A program made the translations under genes and the position numbers. From positions 1-19,200 of the forward strand of contig JAFYVA010000098.1 of the NCBI GenBank assembly GCA_017549325.1: 19,200 nucleotides of DNA. Reading direction: 5' to 3'. This document shows positions 7,893 through 15,947 of the stretch, piece by piece (the first letter of the stretch is position 1; each line of letters opens with the position of its first letter). The notes under the pieces were generated by a model. It was not told the DNA's origin. It ran no database searches and saw only the letters and a program-made list of their open reading frames with translations. Origin of the DNA: Oscillospiraceae bacterium (GTDB taxonomy: Bacteria > Bacillota_A > Clostridia > Oscillospirales > Oscillospiraceae).

Positions 7893-8127
7893 AGGAAATC
7901 CTCCTGTTGTGGTTTTCCGGGAACAGTTTGGGCCGTCTCGAAAAAGCGGGATCTGCCGCTCTTTCGAGGCGACCCAGAGCAAAATCCGGGGCCGCCTTGA
8001 TACGGCAAAGGCCGTTTTCCCAAGAAGCGGAAAACGGCGAAAAAAGGGGATGACGAAGCGGAAAACTCCGCCATCCCCTTTTGATTCACTTTCGCTTATT
8101 GCGCTTAGACAGTTATCGGATCACCGA
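7893..8127 (-). promoter_or_regulatory. livK-livH spacer: three hairpins and a 12-bp direct repeat
   Basis: In transcription order it holds a terminator-like hairpin (8042-8082), a perfect 10-bp stem GCCGTTTTCC/GGAAAACGGC (8011-8020 with 8029-8038) and an imperfect stem around CTCGAAAAAGCGG/CCGCTCTTTCGAG (7937-7967), ending at the livH ribosome binding site. The 12-mer GAAGCGGAAAAC occurs twice, 31 bp apart (8024-8035 and 8055-8066), so the GTTTTCC arm of the second hairpin could pair with either copy. Such a spacer typically lets the binding protein be made in excess over the membrane components. A 74-codon open frame across it has no support. Confidence 0.65.
8040..8082 (-). terminator. Terminator or attenuator after livK
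   Basis: The 11-bp arms AAAAGGGGATG (8042-8052) and CATCCCCTTTT (8072-8082) enclose an inner stem GCGGA/TCCGC with an AAAC loop. On the minus strand six T's (from A8040-8045) follow the hairpin. It lies 45 nt after the livK stop codon. Because livHMGF has no obvious promoter of its own, partial read-through is the likely mode. Confidence 0.85.
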
Positions 8128-9318
8128 TTAACCAACGGTCTGAACCTTCACGAAGTCCCAAACACCATCGACAGTGTTGGCGGTCTTGATGAAAGCACCG
8201 TCACGGTTGGCATCACCGATCTCATTGAAGGTGATGGGGCCGGTCACGCCCTCAAAGGAGACATTGGGCATAGCAGCCAGAACAGCAGCGCGATCGGAGC
8301 TGTCGGCCAGCTTCAGGGCCTCCAGAGCGGTCAGGTAAGCGTCATAGCCGATAGCGGTAACAGCGGCGACCATGTCATTACCACCGTTGTTGGTCAGCTT
8401 GTCGGGGTTGGCATTGAGCCACTCCTTGATGCCGGTATCGAACTCAGGTGCGCCGCCCTCCTGATAGAAGGTGGTCACGAAGCACTCGATGTCGGTGCCC
8501 TTAGCAGACTCGATAACCATGTTGTTGTCCCAAGTATCGGAACCCAGCAGAGCGCCCTCGAAGCCCTGAGCGGCAGAAGCCTCAACGATCAGCTGAGCAT
8601 AGTTGATGGACACGGGAGCGAAGATGACGCCGGCGTTAGCAGCCTTGGCGTTGTTGACATAGGAAACGAAGTTGGCGCTGCCCTCGGGGAAGTCCTCGGA
8701 GACAACAGTACCACCCAGAGCCTTGAAGGCCTCGGTGAAGTAGTACACCAGACCCTGGTCATAGTCAGAGCCCAGCATAGCCAGGGTGTAAGCGGTGGTC
8801 ACGCCCAGCTCGTTGTAGGCATAGTTGGCCAGAACGGTGCCCTGGAAGGGATCGAGGAAGGCGAGACGGAAGTAAACCTCGCAGTCAGCGGTGACCTGGG
8901 GGTTGGTGCAGGAAGTACCCAGAGCGGGCATACCGGCCTCCTGGAAGACCTCACCACCGGCGATAGAGACGCCGGAACCGTAGGAACCCAGAACGATGGA
9001 GACATCGCGGTTGATCAGCTCAGCAGCGGCGGAAGGGCCGTTCTCAGCAGAGGTGCGGTTGTCAACGATCTCCAGCTTGACCTCATAGGTCTCGCCACCG
9101 ATCTCAACAGTGGGGAACAGAGAGTGAGCATACTCCATGCCCAGGATCTCCTGCTTGCCGCCGGCGCCGTTATCGCCGGTCTGGGGCTCAAACACACCGA
9201 TCTTAACGACCTTGGCGCCATCAGCAGCACCGGCATCATCAGCGGGGGCCTTTTCGCCGCAGGCGACCAGGCTCAGGGCCATCACAAGGGCCAGAACGAG
9301 AGCCAAAAACTTTTTCAT
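8128..9318 (-). CDS. livK: Branched-chain amino acid ABC transporter, substrate-binding lipoprotein LivK
   Basis: 396-residue periplasmic-binding-protein-like lipoprotein. The N-terminus is a lipoprotein signal: a Lys-Lys start, a hydrophobic core and the lipobox LVAC with Cys20 as the lipidated residue. An Ala/Asp/Gly linker and then the Leu/Ile/Val-binding fold beginning KIGVFEPQTGDNG follow, with YGSGVSIAGGEVFQEAG and SDYDQGL as recognisable pocket segments. It captures an amino acid outside the membrane and delivers it to LivHM. The exact ligand cannot be told; related proteins also bind other amino acids or amides. AGGAGG (9332-9327) is 8 nt before the ATG. It is first in the operon and followed by an attenuating hairpin, consistent with higher expression. 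Confidence 0.94.
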   Translation of the reverse strand: MKKFLALVLALVMALSLVACGEKAPADDAGAADGAKVVKIGVFEPQTGDNGAGGKQEILGMEYAHSLFPTVEIGGETYEVKLEIVDNRTSAENGPSAAAELINRDVSIVLGSYGSGVSIAGGEVFQEAGMPALGTSCTNPQVTADCEVYFRLAFLDPFQGTVLANYAYNELGVTTAYTLAMLGSDYDQGLVYYFTEAFKALGGTVVSEDFPEGSANFVSYVNNAKAANAGVIFAPVSINYAQLIVEASAAQGFEGALLGSDTWDNNMVIESAKGTDIECFVTTFYQEGGAPEFDTGIKEWLNANPDKLTNNGGNDMVAAVTAIGYDAYLTALEALKLADSSDRAAVLAAMPNVSFEGVTGPITFNEIGDANRDGAFIKTANTVDGVWDFVKVQTVG

Positions 9319-9612
9319 GATAGAATCCTCCTATAATTGTGTGTGTCGTGATGTAATCACGGCTACAATAGGCACATTTTAGCGGAAACAGGGATAAAAA
9401 ACAAGGGGCAAATTCCGCTAAAAATTCATCCCGCTAAAGAGAATATTCCTCTTGCGTTTTCTTCATCCGGAAAACTTTGTCTTTATACAGAGGACAAATG
9501 CCGTTCTACAGCCTAAATATTCACCGAATTGTGCCTATTTCGGGGACAGTCTCCTTCGTCAAAATGCACAAGCTGCATCGAAATTTTCTCCGCTTACTCC
9601 CCCGAAAACACG
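9319..9612 (-). promoter_or_regulatory. liv operon promoter region with repeated CCGCTAAA boxes
   Basis: Best promoter on the minus strand: TTGTTT (9404-9399), 17-nt spacer, TAAAAT (9381-9376). An 8-mer CCGCTAAA appears as direct copies at 9415-9422 and 9431-9438 and as an inverted copy at 9378-9385 that overlaps the -10 box. The inverted pair extends to an 11-bp repeat, TTTTAGCGGAA (9377-9387) against TTCCGCTAAAA (9413-9423). A CGTGAT/ATCACG inverted repeat (9347-9361) lies in the leader. These look like operator sites for an unknown regulator. I see nothing gene-like in the remaining 9440-9612. Confidence 0.55.
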
Positions 9613-9642
9613 AAAAAGAGGACGAATATCGTCCTCTTTTTT
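9613..9642 (-). terminator. Terminator of the gdpP-to-ftsH gene block
   Basis: The stem GAGGACGA/TCGTCCTC (9618-9625 with 9629-9636) has a 3-nt loop and is flanked by five A's and six T's, so it can act on either strand. On the minus strand it comes directly after the ftsH stop codon (9645-9647), which separates the housekeeping block from the liv operon. Confidence 0.9.
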
Positions 9643-9644
9643 CG

Positions 9645-11474
9645 TTATTCCGTTTCACTTTGGCGACAAATCGACTCAAACTCCTCGCCGGAGAGGGTTT
9701 CGTGCTGCAGCAGATGCTCTGCCACAGCCTCGAGAGCCGCGCGCTTTTCCGTAAGGATCGCCTCGGCGCGGGCATAGCAGCCGTCAATAATGGCGCGGAT
9801 CTCCTCATCCATCTCAGCGGCAGTCTTCTCCGAGTAGGGGCGGGTATGGCCCATGGACTTGCCGATAAACACCTCGTCACTGCCTGCGTCGAACGCCACA
9901 TTGCCCAGTTTCTCGGACATACCGTAGGTTCCCACCATCTTGCGGGCGGTGGTGGTAGCGCGCTGGATGTCGTTGGAGGCGCCGGTGGAGATATCGCCCA
10001 GCACCATCTGCTCGGCAGCGCGGCCGCCCAGCAGGGAGACGATATTTTCCATCATGTGGGTGCGGCTGAGGTAGGAGCGATCCTCCTCCGGCAGGGAGAT
10101 GGTCATTCCGCCGGCACCGCCGCGGGGTACGATGGTCACCTGATGGACGGGATCGTGGGTGGGCAGGGCGCGCATGACGATGGCGTGGCCGGCCTCGTGA
10201 TAGGCGGTGAGCCTGCGCTCGTGCTGAGGCACCACGCGACTGCGCTTTTCGGGGCCTGCGATCACCTTGATGACCGCCTCGTCAATGGCGGATTTGTTGA
10301 TGAACTGTTCGTCGCGGCGACCGGTCAGGAGTGCCGCCTCATTGAGGAGGTTCTCCAGATCTGCACCGGTGAAACCGGGCGTTCCCTGTGCCACCTGCTT
10401 CAGATCCACATCCTCGGCCAAAGGCTTATTGCGGGCATGGATCTTCAGGATCTCCTCACGGCCCTTGATATCGGGCAGGCCCACATAGACCTGACGGTCA
10501 AAGCGGCCGGGACGCAGCAGCGCGGGATCGAGGATATCCACACGGTTGGTGGCCGCGATGACCACCACGCCCTCGTTGGCGCTGAAGCCGTCCATCTCCA
10601 CAAGGAGCTGGTTCAGGGTCTGCTCGCGCTCGTCGTGGCCGCCGCCGAGGCCGGAGCCGCGCTGACGGCCCACAGCGTCGATCTCATCGATAAACCCGAT
10701 GGCGGGAGAATCTTTCTTGGCCTGAATAAACAGGTCGCGGACACGGCTGGCGCCGACGCCCACATACATCTCCACGAAGTCGGAACCGGAGATGGAGAGG
10801 AACTTCACCTCTGCCTCGCCGGCCACGGCGCGGGCCAGCAGCGTCTTACCGGTACCGGGAGGGCCCACCAGCAGCACGCCCTTGGGGATATGGGCGCCCA
10901 GGGCGGTATATTTGTCGGGATCGCGCAGGAACTCTACGATCTCCTGCAGCTCTTCCTTTTCCTCGTCGGCACCTGCCACATCGCGGAAGGTGACCTTCTT
11001 GTTCCCCTCGGGGACGGCGCCGACACGGGCCTCGCCGAAATGGGCCATCTTGTCATTTATGCCGCCTCCGCCGCCAATGCGACCCATCAGGTTCATCAGC
11101 AGGATGAAGGCCAGCACAGCCAGCACATAGGGCAGCAGCAGCTGCAGCCAGTTGGTGGAGTGGTCGGCATAGTAGTTATACTCACTGATGATGCCCTTGT
11201 CATACTGTTCCACCACCAGATCGTTCAGATCGTCATAGAACAGATCGAAGCTGTGGAGGAAGCAGACGACGGCGCTCTCGTCCTTCAGCGTGGCGGTGAG
11301 GGTGTGCTCGTTGATGGCGAATTTCTCCACCTTCTCCTGCACAAACAATTCGCGCAGCTCACCGTAGGTAATACCGCCGGAGGAGCGCATACTGCGCACC
11401 ACATTCAGTACCAGCAGCAGCACCAGAACCAACAGGATTATGCTGCGGGGATTCCATTTTCTCTGCTGTGTCAT
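9645..11474 (-). CDS. ftsH: ATP-dependent zinc metalloprotease FtsH
   Basis: 609 residues, close to the usual length. Two N-terminal membrane segments (about residues 12-25 and 108-127) flank a small extracytoplasmic domain. The AAA+ domain has Walker A GPPGTGKT (204-211), pore motif MYVGVG, Walker B and sensor region [13 protein letters not shown], and the second region of homology [20 protein letters not shown]. The peptidase domain has HEAGH (426-430) and the third zinc ligand Asp502 in GASNDI. It extracts and degrades membrane and unstable regulatory proteins. An AGGAG site inside the end of lepB lies 8 nt before the ATG, and only 3 nt separate it from the lepB stop, so the two are co-transcribed. 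The tilS-hpt-ftsH neighbourhood is conserved in Firmicutes. Confidence 0.97.
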   Translation of the reverse strand: MTQQRKWNPRSIILLVLVLLLVLNVVRSMRSSGGITYGELRELFVQEKVEKFAINEHTLTATLKDESAVVCFLHSFDLFYDDLNDLVVEQYDKGIISEYNYYADHSTNWLQLLLPYVLAVLAFILLMNLMGRIGGGGGINDKMAHFGEARVGAVPEGNKKVTFRDVAGADEEKEELQEIVEFLRDPDKYTALGAHIPKGVLLVGPPGTGKTLLARAVAGEAEVKFLSISGSDFVEMYVGVGASRVRDLFIQAKKDSPAIGFIDEIDAVGRQRGSGLGGGHDEREQTLNQLLVEMDGFSANEGVVVIAATNRVDILDPALLRPGRFDRQVYVGLPDIKGREEILKIHARNKPLAEDVDLKQVAQGTPGFTGADLENLLNEAALLTGRRDEQFINKSAIDEAVIKVIAGPEKRSRVVPQHERRLTAYHEAGHAIVMRALPTHDPVHQVTIVPRGGAGGMTISLPEEDRSYLSRTHMMENIVSLLGGRAAEQMVLGDISTGASNDIQRATTTARKMVGTYGMSEKLGNVAFDAGSDEVFIGKSMGHTRPYSEKTAAEMDEEIRAIIDGCYARAEAILTEKRAALEAVAEHLLQHETLSGEEFESICRQSETE

Positions 11475-11477
11475 CGC

Positions 11478-12068
11478 TTATTCTCCTCTCGGGAGGAATC
11501 TCACGCCGGTCCAGCTCTGGTCACGGCCCAGGCTGATGGCGAGGAAGGGGCGGGCCTGCAGCTGGGAGATCTCCACATAGGGGTCGGCCCAGAAGCGGGC
11601 ATCAAGAGAGCCGGTGCGGTTATCGCCAAGGAAGAACACGCAGTCCTCCGGCACCACAAAGGTCTTGTCGCTTTCGGTAATGCCGAGGGCGGGCAAGTAG
11701 TTCTCCTCCAGCTTCTCTCCGTTGATATACACGTAGCCGTCGGAGAAGCTCACCTCTTCACCGGGCAGGCCAACGGTGCGCTTGACCAGCACCTTGCCCA
11801 GCTCGTCGCTCCAGAAGGTAATGATATCGCCGCGCTCGGGTACCACATCGGACACAGCAAACGGCAGACGCCAGCCGATAAGGGCGCACTTGGTGGGAAT
11901 GGTGGTTTCCATAGATCCACTGGGCACCCATGCCAACTGCAGCACAAAGCGGAAGATGACGAACACCGCCGCCAGAATGATGACGACATCGCCCCACTCT
12001 TTCCAGAGTCGGCGCAGCGTCCAGGGCTGCTTGACGGCATCGGTTTTCGGGGTTTTGTTTTCACTCAT
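11478..12068 (-). CDS. lepB: Signal peptidase I
   Basis: 196-residue type I signal peptidase with a single N-terminal membrane anchor (about residues 28-46), the Gram-positive short form. The catalytic Ser52 is in PSGSME, the general base Lys96 in VLVKRTVGLPGE, and the conserved box GDNRTGSLDAR lies near the C-terminus. It removes signal peptides from secreted proteins on the outer face of the membrane. It sits between hpt and ftsH, 39 nt after hpt and 3 nt before ftsH; a signal peptidase inserted in this operon is less usual than the bare tilS-hpt-ftsH order. Confidence 0.95.
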   Translation of the reverse strand: MSENKTPKTDAVKQPWTLRRLWKEWGDVVIILAAVFVIFRFVLQLAWVPSGSMETTIPTKCALIGWRLPFAVSDVVPERGDIITFWSDELGKVLVKRTVGLPGEEVSFSDGYVYINGEKLEENYLPALGITESDKTFVVPEDCVFFLGDNRTGSLDARFWADPYVEISQLQARPFLAISLGRDQSWTGVRFLPRGE

Positions 12069-12107
12069 AGGGTTGATACTCCTGTCTTGTTTCCCTCGCG
12101 GGACGGA

Positions 12108-12662
12108 TTACTTGCTGTAGACCTCAGGCTTGAGCACGCCGATATAGGGCACATTGCGGTACTTCTGGTCATAATCCAGACCGTAGCCCACCACGAACTC
12201 ATCGGGCACCACAAAGCCGACATAGTCGGCGGTGATGGCCTTTTCGCGGCGGGAGGGTTTATCCAGCAGCGTCACGATGGTGACGGAGGCGGCGCCCTTG
12301 GCTTCCAGCAGCTTCTTCAGGAAGCTGAGGGTATTGCCGGAATCGAGAATGTCCTCCACCACGATGATATGGCGGCCGGTGATATCCTTCTGCAGGTCGC
12401 GGGTGATCTCCACCACGCCGGAGGATGCCGTACCACTGTTGTAAGAGGACAGGCCGATGAACTCCAGCTCACTCTTGATCTGCGTGGCGCGAACCAGATC
12501 TGCCATGAAGATGAAGCAGCCCTTCAGCACGCCCACGAACATGGGGTCCTTGTCGGCAAACTTATCAAACAGCTCCTCGCCCATTTCGTTCACACGCTTG
12601 GCGATCTCCTCTTCGCTCGCCAGCACCTTCAGGATATCCTGTTCCAGATTGCTCTTAGCCAT
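12108..12662 (-). CDS. hpt: Hypoxanthine phosphoribosyltransferase
   Basis: 184-residue purine salvage enzyme that joins hypoxanthine or guanine to PRPP to give IMP or GMP. The PRPP-binding motif VVEDILDSGNTL is intact, with the upstream VGVLKGCFIFMADL loop and the C-terminal DEFVVGYGLDYDQKYRNVPYIGVL segment typical of bacterial HPRT. GAGGAGG lies 9 nt before the ATG. The start overlaps the tilS stop by 8 nt; the tilS-hpt pair is a conserved Firmicutes arrangement, sometimes described as a TilS/HprT complex that influences ftsH transcription in Bacillus. Confidence 0.96.
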   Translation of the reverse strand: MAKSNLEQDILKVLASEEEIAKRVNEMGEELFDKFADKDPMFVGVLKGCFIFMADLVRATQIKSELEFIGLSSYNSGTASSGVVEITRDLQKDITGRHIIVVEDILDSGNTLSFLKKLLEAKGAASVTIVTLLDKPSRREKAITADYVGFVVPDEFVVGYGLDYDQKYRNVPYIGVLKPEVYSK

Positions 12663-13938
12663 TGTCTATATCCTCCTCGATATATTCTCTCTTGATGGTA
12701 ACCGCTACTATTGTACCGCCGATTCTCAGCGGGAATACACTCGTTTGTTCGCCCAGATATGCGCCCACCGCGGCACCGTTATGGCACAGCACCGGCATCT
12801 TCTCCCGCTCTGCAGGCACGATCCCTGCGTCGGCGAAGATGCGTTTGAGGCTGCGGCAGCCGTTTTCCACGGCGAGGCGATCCTCTCTGCGCCACGAACG
12901 GACGGACAGCCCCTCACAGGGTCCATCCACCGTTACAGTAAAGTCTCCCCAGCGGCTCACGCCCTCGCGGAGCAGCAGCTCATCGGGGGCCGTCACCGCT
13001 ACCGAGAAGGTCATCCCGCCATCGGAAACGGTAATACGGCCCCCATCCGGCAGGGTCAGCGTACCGCGGCCTTTCTCTGCCAGAGCGCAGGCCTCCATAA
13101 TGTGGGCGGAAGAAACATCCTTCTTCCCCGTGGGCAGTCGGCGCAGCATCAGCCGCACCATGCGGCGGCGCAGCACCTCGGGGGCCTGACGCAGCGCCTC
13201 CAGCGAGACGGTTGACCCCTCCTGCGGCAAGCGCTCTGCCGCCAGAGTGTCCAAATACCGGCTCTCATCCCGCAGCAGTGCCGCCGTACGGTTCAGCGTG
13301 TCAGTAAGATTTTGATTGATGCCCTCCAACTGCGGCCACAGCTCATGGCGCAGGCGGGCGCGGGCGTAATGGGTATCGTAGTTGGTGGAGTCCTCCACAT
13401 GGCCGATCCCGTGCTGCGCGCAATAGGCCTCGATCTCCTTACGGCCCGTCTCCAGCAGAGGTCGAATGAAGCGGCCCCGCACAGGCGGAATGCCGCCCAG
13501 CCCCTCGCTGCCGCTGCCACGCAGCAGATTCAAAAGCACCGTCTCGGCGTTATCGTCCTTGTGGTGCGCCGTCGCCACCGCCGCAGCACCGATGTCATCG
13601 GCCGTGCGCGCCAGAAACTCATAGCGCAAACGGCGACCCGTTTCCTCCACCGACAGCTTCCACTCCTGCGCTTTTTCATACACCGCTGCTTTTTCGGTGT
13701 AAAACGGGATGCCTCTGTCTTCACAGAAGGTGCGGACAAATTGCTCGTCGCTGTCTGCCTCAGGCCGCATTCCATGATTAAGATGTCCCGCCGCCACCGC
13801 CACGCCGCAGTCTGCGGCCACGGAATGGAGATAGTGCAGGAGGCACATGGAGTCGCGCCCGCCGGAGACGGCGCACAGCACAATGCCGCCCGCTGGGGGC
13901 AGCATCTGCCAGCGCTTCAAAAAGGGCAGCAAATTCAT
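12655..13938 (-). CDS. tilS: tRNA(Ile)-lysidine synthase
   Basis: 427-residue enzyme that converts C34 of the AUA-reading tRNA(Ile) to lysidine using lysine and ATP. The N-terminal PP-loop is SGGRDS (residues 25-30), followed by GHLNHGMRPEADSDE and the HHKDDNAETVLLNLLRGSG motif; PVRGRFIRPLLE and the DSTNYDTHYARARLRHELWP segment complete the synthetase part. The remainder corresponds to the substrate-binding and TilS C-terminal domains. The ATG at 13938 lies 3 nt after the dnaB stop, with GAGGA upstream inside dnaB, so translation is probably coupled. Confidence 0.95.
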   Translation of the reverse strand: MNLLPFLKRWQMLPPAGGIVLCAVSGGRDSMCLLHYLHSVAADCGVAVAAGHLNHGMRPEADSDEQFVRTFCEDRGIPFYTEKAAVYEKAQEWKLSVEETGRRLRYEFLARTADDIGAAAVATAHHKDDNAETVLLNLLRGSGSEGLGGIPPVRGRFIRPLLETGRKEIEAYCAQHGIGHVEDSTNYDTHYARARLRHELWPQLEGINQNLTDTLNRTAALLRDESRYLDTLAAERLPQEGSTVSLEALRQAPEVLRRRMVRLMLRRLPTGKKDVSSAHIMEACALAEKGRGTLTLPDGGRITVSDGGMTFSVAVTAPDELLLREGVSRWGDFTVTVDGPCEGLSVRSWRREDRLAVENGCRSLKRIFADAGIVPAEREKMPVLCHNGAAVGAYLGEQTSVFPLRIGGTIVAVTIKREYIEEDIDNG

Positions 13939-13941
13939 GGG

Positions 13942-15285
13942 TCATTCCTCTTCATCGTAGCGCTGCTCCAGCGTACCGAAGGCAGTATACTCCGGCATCC
14001 AGCGCAGCATGACCTTACCCGTCTCACCGTGACGGTTCTTGGCCACGATACACTCGGCAATATTGTGCTTATCCGAGTCCTCATTATAATAGTCATCGCG
14101 ATAGAGGAAGAGCACCACATCGGCGTCCTGCTCAATGGCGCCGGACTCACGCAGGTCGGAGAGCATAGGGCGCTTATCCTCGCGCTTTTCGTTGGCACGG
14201 CTCAGCTGGCTCAGGCACAGCACCGGCACCTGCAGCTCCTTGGCCATGATTTTCAGCATACGGCTGATATCGGACACCGCCTGCTGGCGGTTCTCGCCGC
14301 TGTAGCCCTTGCCGCCGGAGGAAGTCATCAGCTGCAAGTAGTCGATGACCACAAGACCGAGATTGTCCAGACGACGGCACTTGGCGTTCATATCCGCAAC
14401 GGTCAGCAGCGGGTTGTCATCGATACGAATGTCCATGCGGCTGAGATTGGAGGCCGCCTCGGCGATGCGCTGCCAGTCGCTCTCCCGGAGATTGCCGGTC
14501 ATCAGGCGCTGGTTTTCCACCAGACCCTCGGTGGCAATGAGGCGGGTCACCAGCTGCTCACGGGACATTTCCAGAGAGAAGATCGCCACGGTCTTTCCGG
14601 AATCCTTGGCCGCAGACAGCGCAACATTCAGCGCCATACTGGTCTTACCCATACCGGGACGGGCCGCCAGCAGCACCAGATCGGACTTGCCCAGACCGTT
14701 GATCTTTCTGTCCACATCGCTCAGGCCTGTGCTGAGACCCGGCAAAGTGCTGCCGCCTCTGCCCAGCTCATCGAGGCGGGCAATCACGTCTGTCAGCACC
14801 GTGGCAATGGGGGTCATGCCCTGGCCGGAGCGGCCGCGGCGAATGGCGTACACCTTCTGCTCGGCGCTCTCCAGCGTCTCGGTGGCGTCACCGCCGCCGG
14901 ACTGCACCATGGCCGTAATGTCGGAGGCCGCCATCGCCACCTGACGCAGCAGCGCCTTTTCCCGTACGAGACGGACATACTCTCCCACGTTGGCGGAGGT
15001 GGGGGTCACCTCCATCAACTGGACAAGGTACGGGCGGGTCGCCTCGGTGTAGATGCCGTTTTTCTCCATCTCACCGGCCACCGTGACACCGTCAATGGGA
15101 CGGGAATAGACGAACATATGGTAGATGGTCTCAAAAATCTCCCGATTCTGCCGCAGATAAAAATCATCCGGCTGGAGCTGATCCATCACATCTTTGATGC
15201 ACGATGCGTCAATGAGCATAGCGCCCAGCACCGCCTGTTCCGCCTCGGCGGAATGGGGCATACCCCGCAGCAGCAGCTCGTCCAT
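13942..15285 (-). CDS. dnaB: Replicative DNA helicase DnaB
   Basis: 447 residues, full length for the hexameric fork helicase (called DnaC in Bacillus). The N-terminal primase-interacting helical domain begins PHSAEAEQAVLGAMLID. The RecA-like motor has Walker A ARPGMGKT (208-215), FSLEMS, Walker B LVVIDYLQLM, SQLSR, and the arginine-finger region SDLRESGAIEQDADVV. No intein interrupts the motifs. AGGGAGG lies about 7 nt before the ATG. It follows rplI after a hairpin-rich spacer; rplI-dnaB linkage is conserved in Firmicutes, usually near the replication origin. Confidence 0.97.
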   Translation of the reverse strand: MDELLLRGMPHSAEAEQAVLGAMLIDASCIKDVMDQLQPDDFYLRQNREIFETIYHMFVYSRPIDGVTVAGEMEKNGIYTEATRPYLVQLMEVTPTSANVGEYVRLVREKALLRQVAMAASDITAMVQSGGGDATETLESAEQKVYAIRRGRSGQGMTPIATVLTDVIARLDELGRGGSTLPGLSTGLSDVDRKINGLGKSDLVLLAARPGMGKTSMALNVALSAAKDSGKTVAIFSLEMSREQLVTRLIATEGLVENQRLMTGNLRESDWQRIAEAASNLSRMDIRIDDNPLLTVADMNAKCRRLDNLGLVVIDYLQLMTSSGGKGYSGENRQQAVSDISRMLKIMAKELQVPVLCLSQLSRANEKREDKRPMLSDLRESGAIEQDADVVLFLYRDDYYNEDSDKHNIAECIVAKNRHGETGKVMLRWMPEYTAFGTLEQRYDEEE

Positions 15286-15467
15286 CTTACTTCCCTCCCT
15301 TAAAACCTCGTAGAGTTCGCCGTCCGCAGACGGCGAATTTTTCTAATCATTTTTTCGGCGGCGTGCACGTCGAAAAAATATTTCTCATTCGCCAGTGTGC
15401 CCATTGGCGCGCGCAGCGAATGGGCTCTCTTTCTGGAATCAAAAGCCTGCTTTTGATTCCAATTTTT
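15286..15467. repeat. Spacer between rplI and dnaB made of four consecutive inverted repeats
   Basis: Four inverted repeats lie almost end to end. They are TTCGCCGTC/GACGGCGAA (15316-15337, followed by five T's), TTTTTTCG/CGAAAAAA (15350-15378), CATTCGC/GCGAATG (15386-15422), and the 11-bp GGAATCAAAAG/CTTTTGATTCC (15435-15460, followed by a T-tract). A further stem GCCCATT/AATGGGC (15399-15425) shares bases with the third and cannot form at the same time. I found no convincing promoter here. The structures could attenuate transcription between the abundant ribosomal protein and the helicase. Confidence 0.7.
15316..15342 (+). terminator. Terminator-like hairpin facing against dnaB
   Basis: A 9-bp perfect GC-rich stem (15316-15324 with 15329-15337, loop CGCA) is followed by TTTTT on the plus strand. 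No plus-strand gene precedes it. On the minus strand, the direction of dnaB, no T-tract follows the stem, so it is not a normal operon terminator. Confidence 0.5.
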
Positions 15468-15469
15468 TT
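15435..15469 (+). terminator. Terminator-like hairpin at the 3' end of rplI, plus-strand orientation
   Basis: An 11-bp perfect stem (15435-15445 with 15450-15460, loop CCTG) is followed by AATTTTTTT on the plus strand, the T-tract overlapping the rplI stop codon. On the minus strand the bases after the stem are AGAAAGAGAG, so it is not a classical terminator for rplI; there it may act as an RNA-stabilising 3' structure. Confidence 0.5.
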
Positions 15470-15917
15470 ACTTCTCCTCGATGACCAGCACATTGACGAG
15501 GCCGCTGACCTCGTAGCCCAGCTTGGCCTTCACCTGGAAGGAGCCGAAGGACTTGATAGCCTCGTCGATCACCAGCTTCTTACTGTCGATCTCGATGCCG
15601 TGCTGTGCCTTCAGGCCATCGGCGATGGCAGCGCCGGTAATGGCGCCGAAGAGCTTGCCGCCCTCGCCGCCCTTGGCGCCGATCTTCACCTGGCAGCCCT
15701 TGAGCTTCTCGGAGATGGCCTCGGCAGCCGCCTTGGCCTCGGCATCGGCCTTGGCCTTGGCCTTAGCCTTCAGATTCATGGTATTCACCGCATCGGTGGT
15801 GGCCAGCACAGCCAGTCCCTTGGGGATCAGGAAATTGCGGGCATAACCCTCGGCAGCCTCGATCATCTGGCCCTTCTTGCCCTTACCCTTTACATCCTGC
15901 GTCAAAATCACTTTCAT
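15468..15917 (-). CDS. rplI: 50S ribosomal protein L9
   Basis: 149 residues, standard length. The N-terminal domain shows [16 protein letters not shown] and the signature [13 protein letters not shown]. The long central Lys/Ala helix links to the C-terminal domain with KLFGAIT. L9 binds 23S rRNA near the L1 stalk and bridges neighbouring ribosomes. AAAGGAG lies about 9 nt before the ATG. It follows gdpP by 30 nt and precedes dnaB, the conserved gdpP-rplI-dnaB order of Firmicutes. Codons are strongly C/G-ending, as expected for a highly expressed gene. Confidence 0.97.
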   Translation of the reverse strand: MKVILTQDVKGKGKKGQMIEAAEGYARNFLIPKGLAVLATTDAVNTMNLKAKAKAKADAEAKAAAEAISEKLKGCQVKIGAKGGEGGKLFGAITGAAIADGLKAQHGIEIDSKKLVIDEAIKSFGSFQVKAKLGYEVSGLVNVLVIEEK

Positions 15918-15947
15918 CGTTATGTTCTCCTTTATATTTGGAATGGT

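Noticed and set aside
8078..8087. The 10-mer CTTTTGATTC shared by the livK terminator and the hairpin after rplI (15450-15459)
   Set aside because: It is short and A/T-rich, and both copies belong to hairpins; a dispersed repeat is possible but two short copies are not enough to claim one.
7865..8089. A possible 74-residue leader peptide or small gene between livK and livH
   Set aside because: It covers the terminator and hairpins, has no ribosome binding site and ends inside livH.
9477..12695. A 1072-codon open frame on the plus strand, antisense to ftsH, lepB and hpt
   Set aside because: It mirrors three confidently identified genes. Its His/Gln/Gly-rich composition is typical of a shadow frame in GC-rich coding DNA, where the sense codons TTA, CTA and TCA are rare. 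It has no ribosome binding site or recognisable domain.
13312..15303. A 663-codon plus-strand open frame opposite tilS and dnaB
   Set aside because: It is an antisense shadow of conserved genes with no domain or ribosome binding site.
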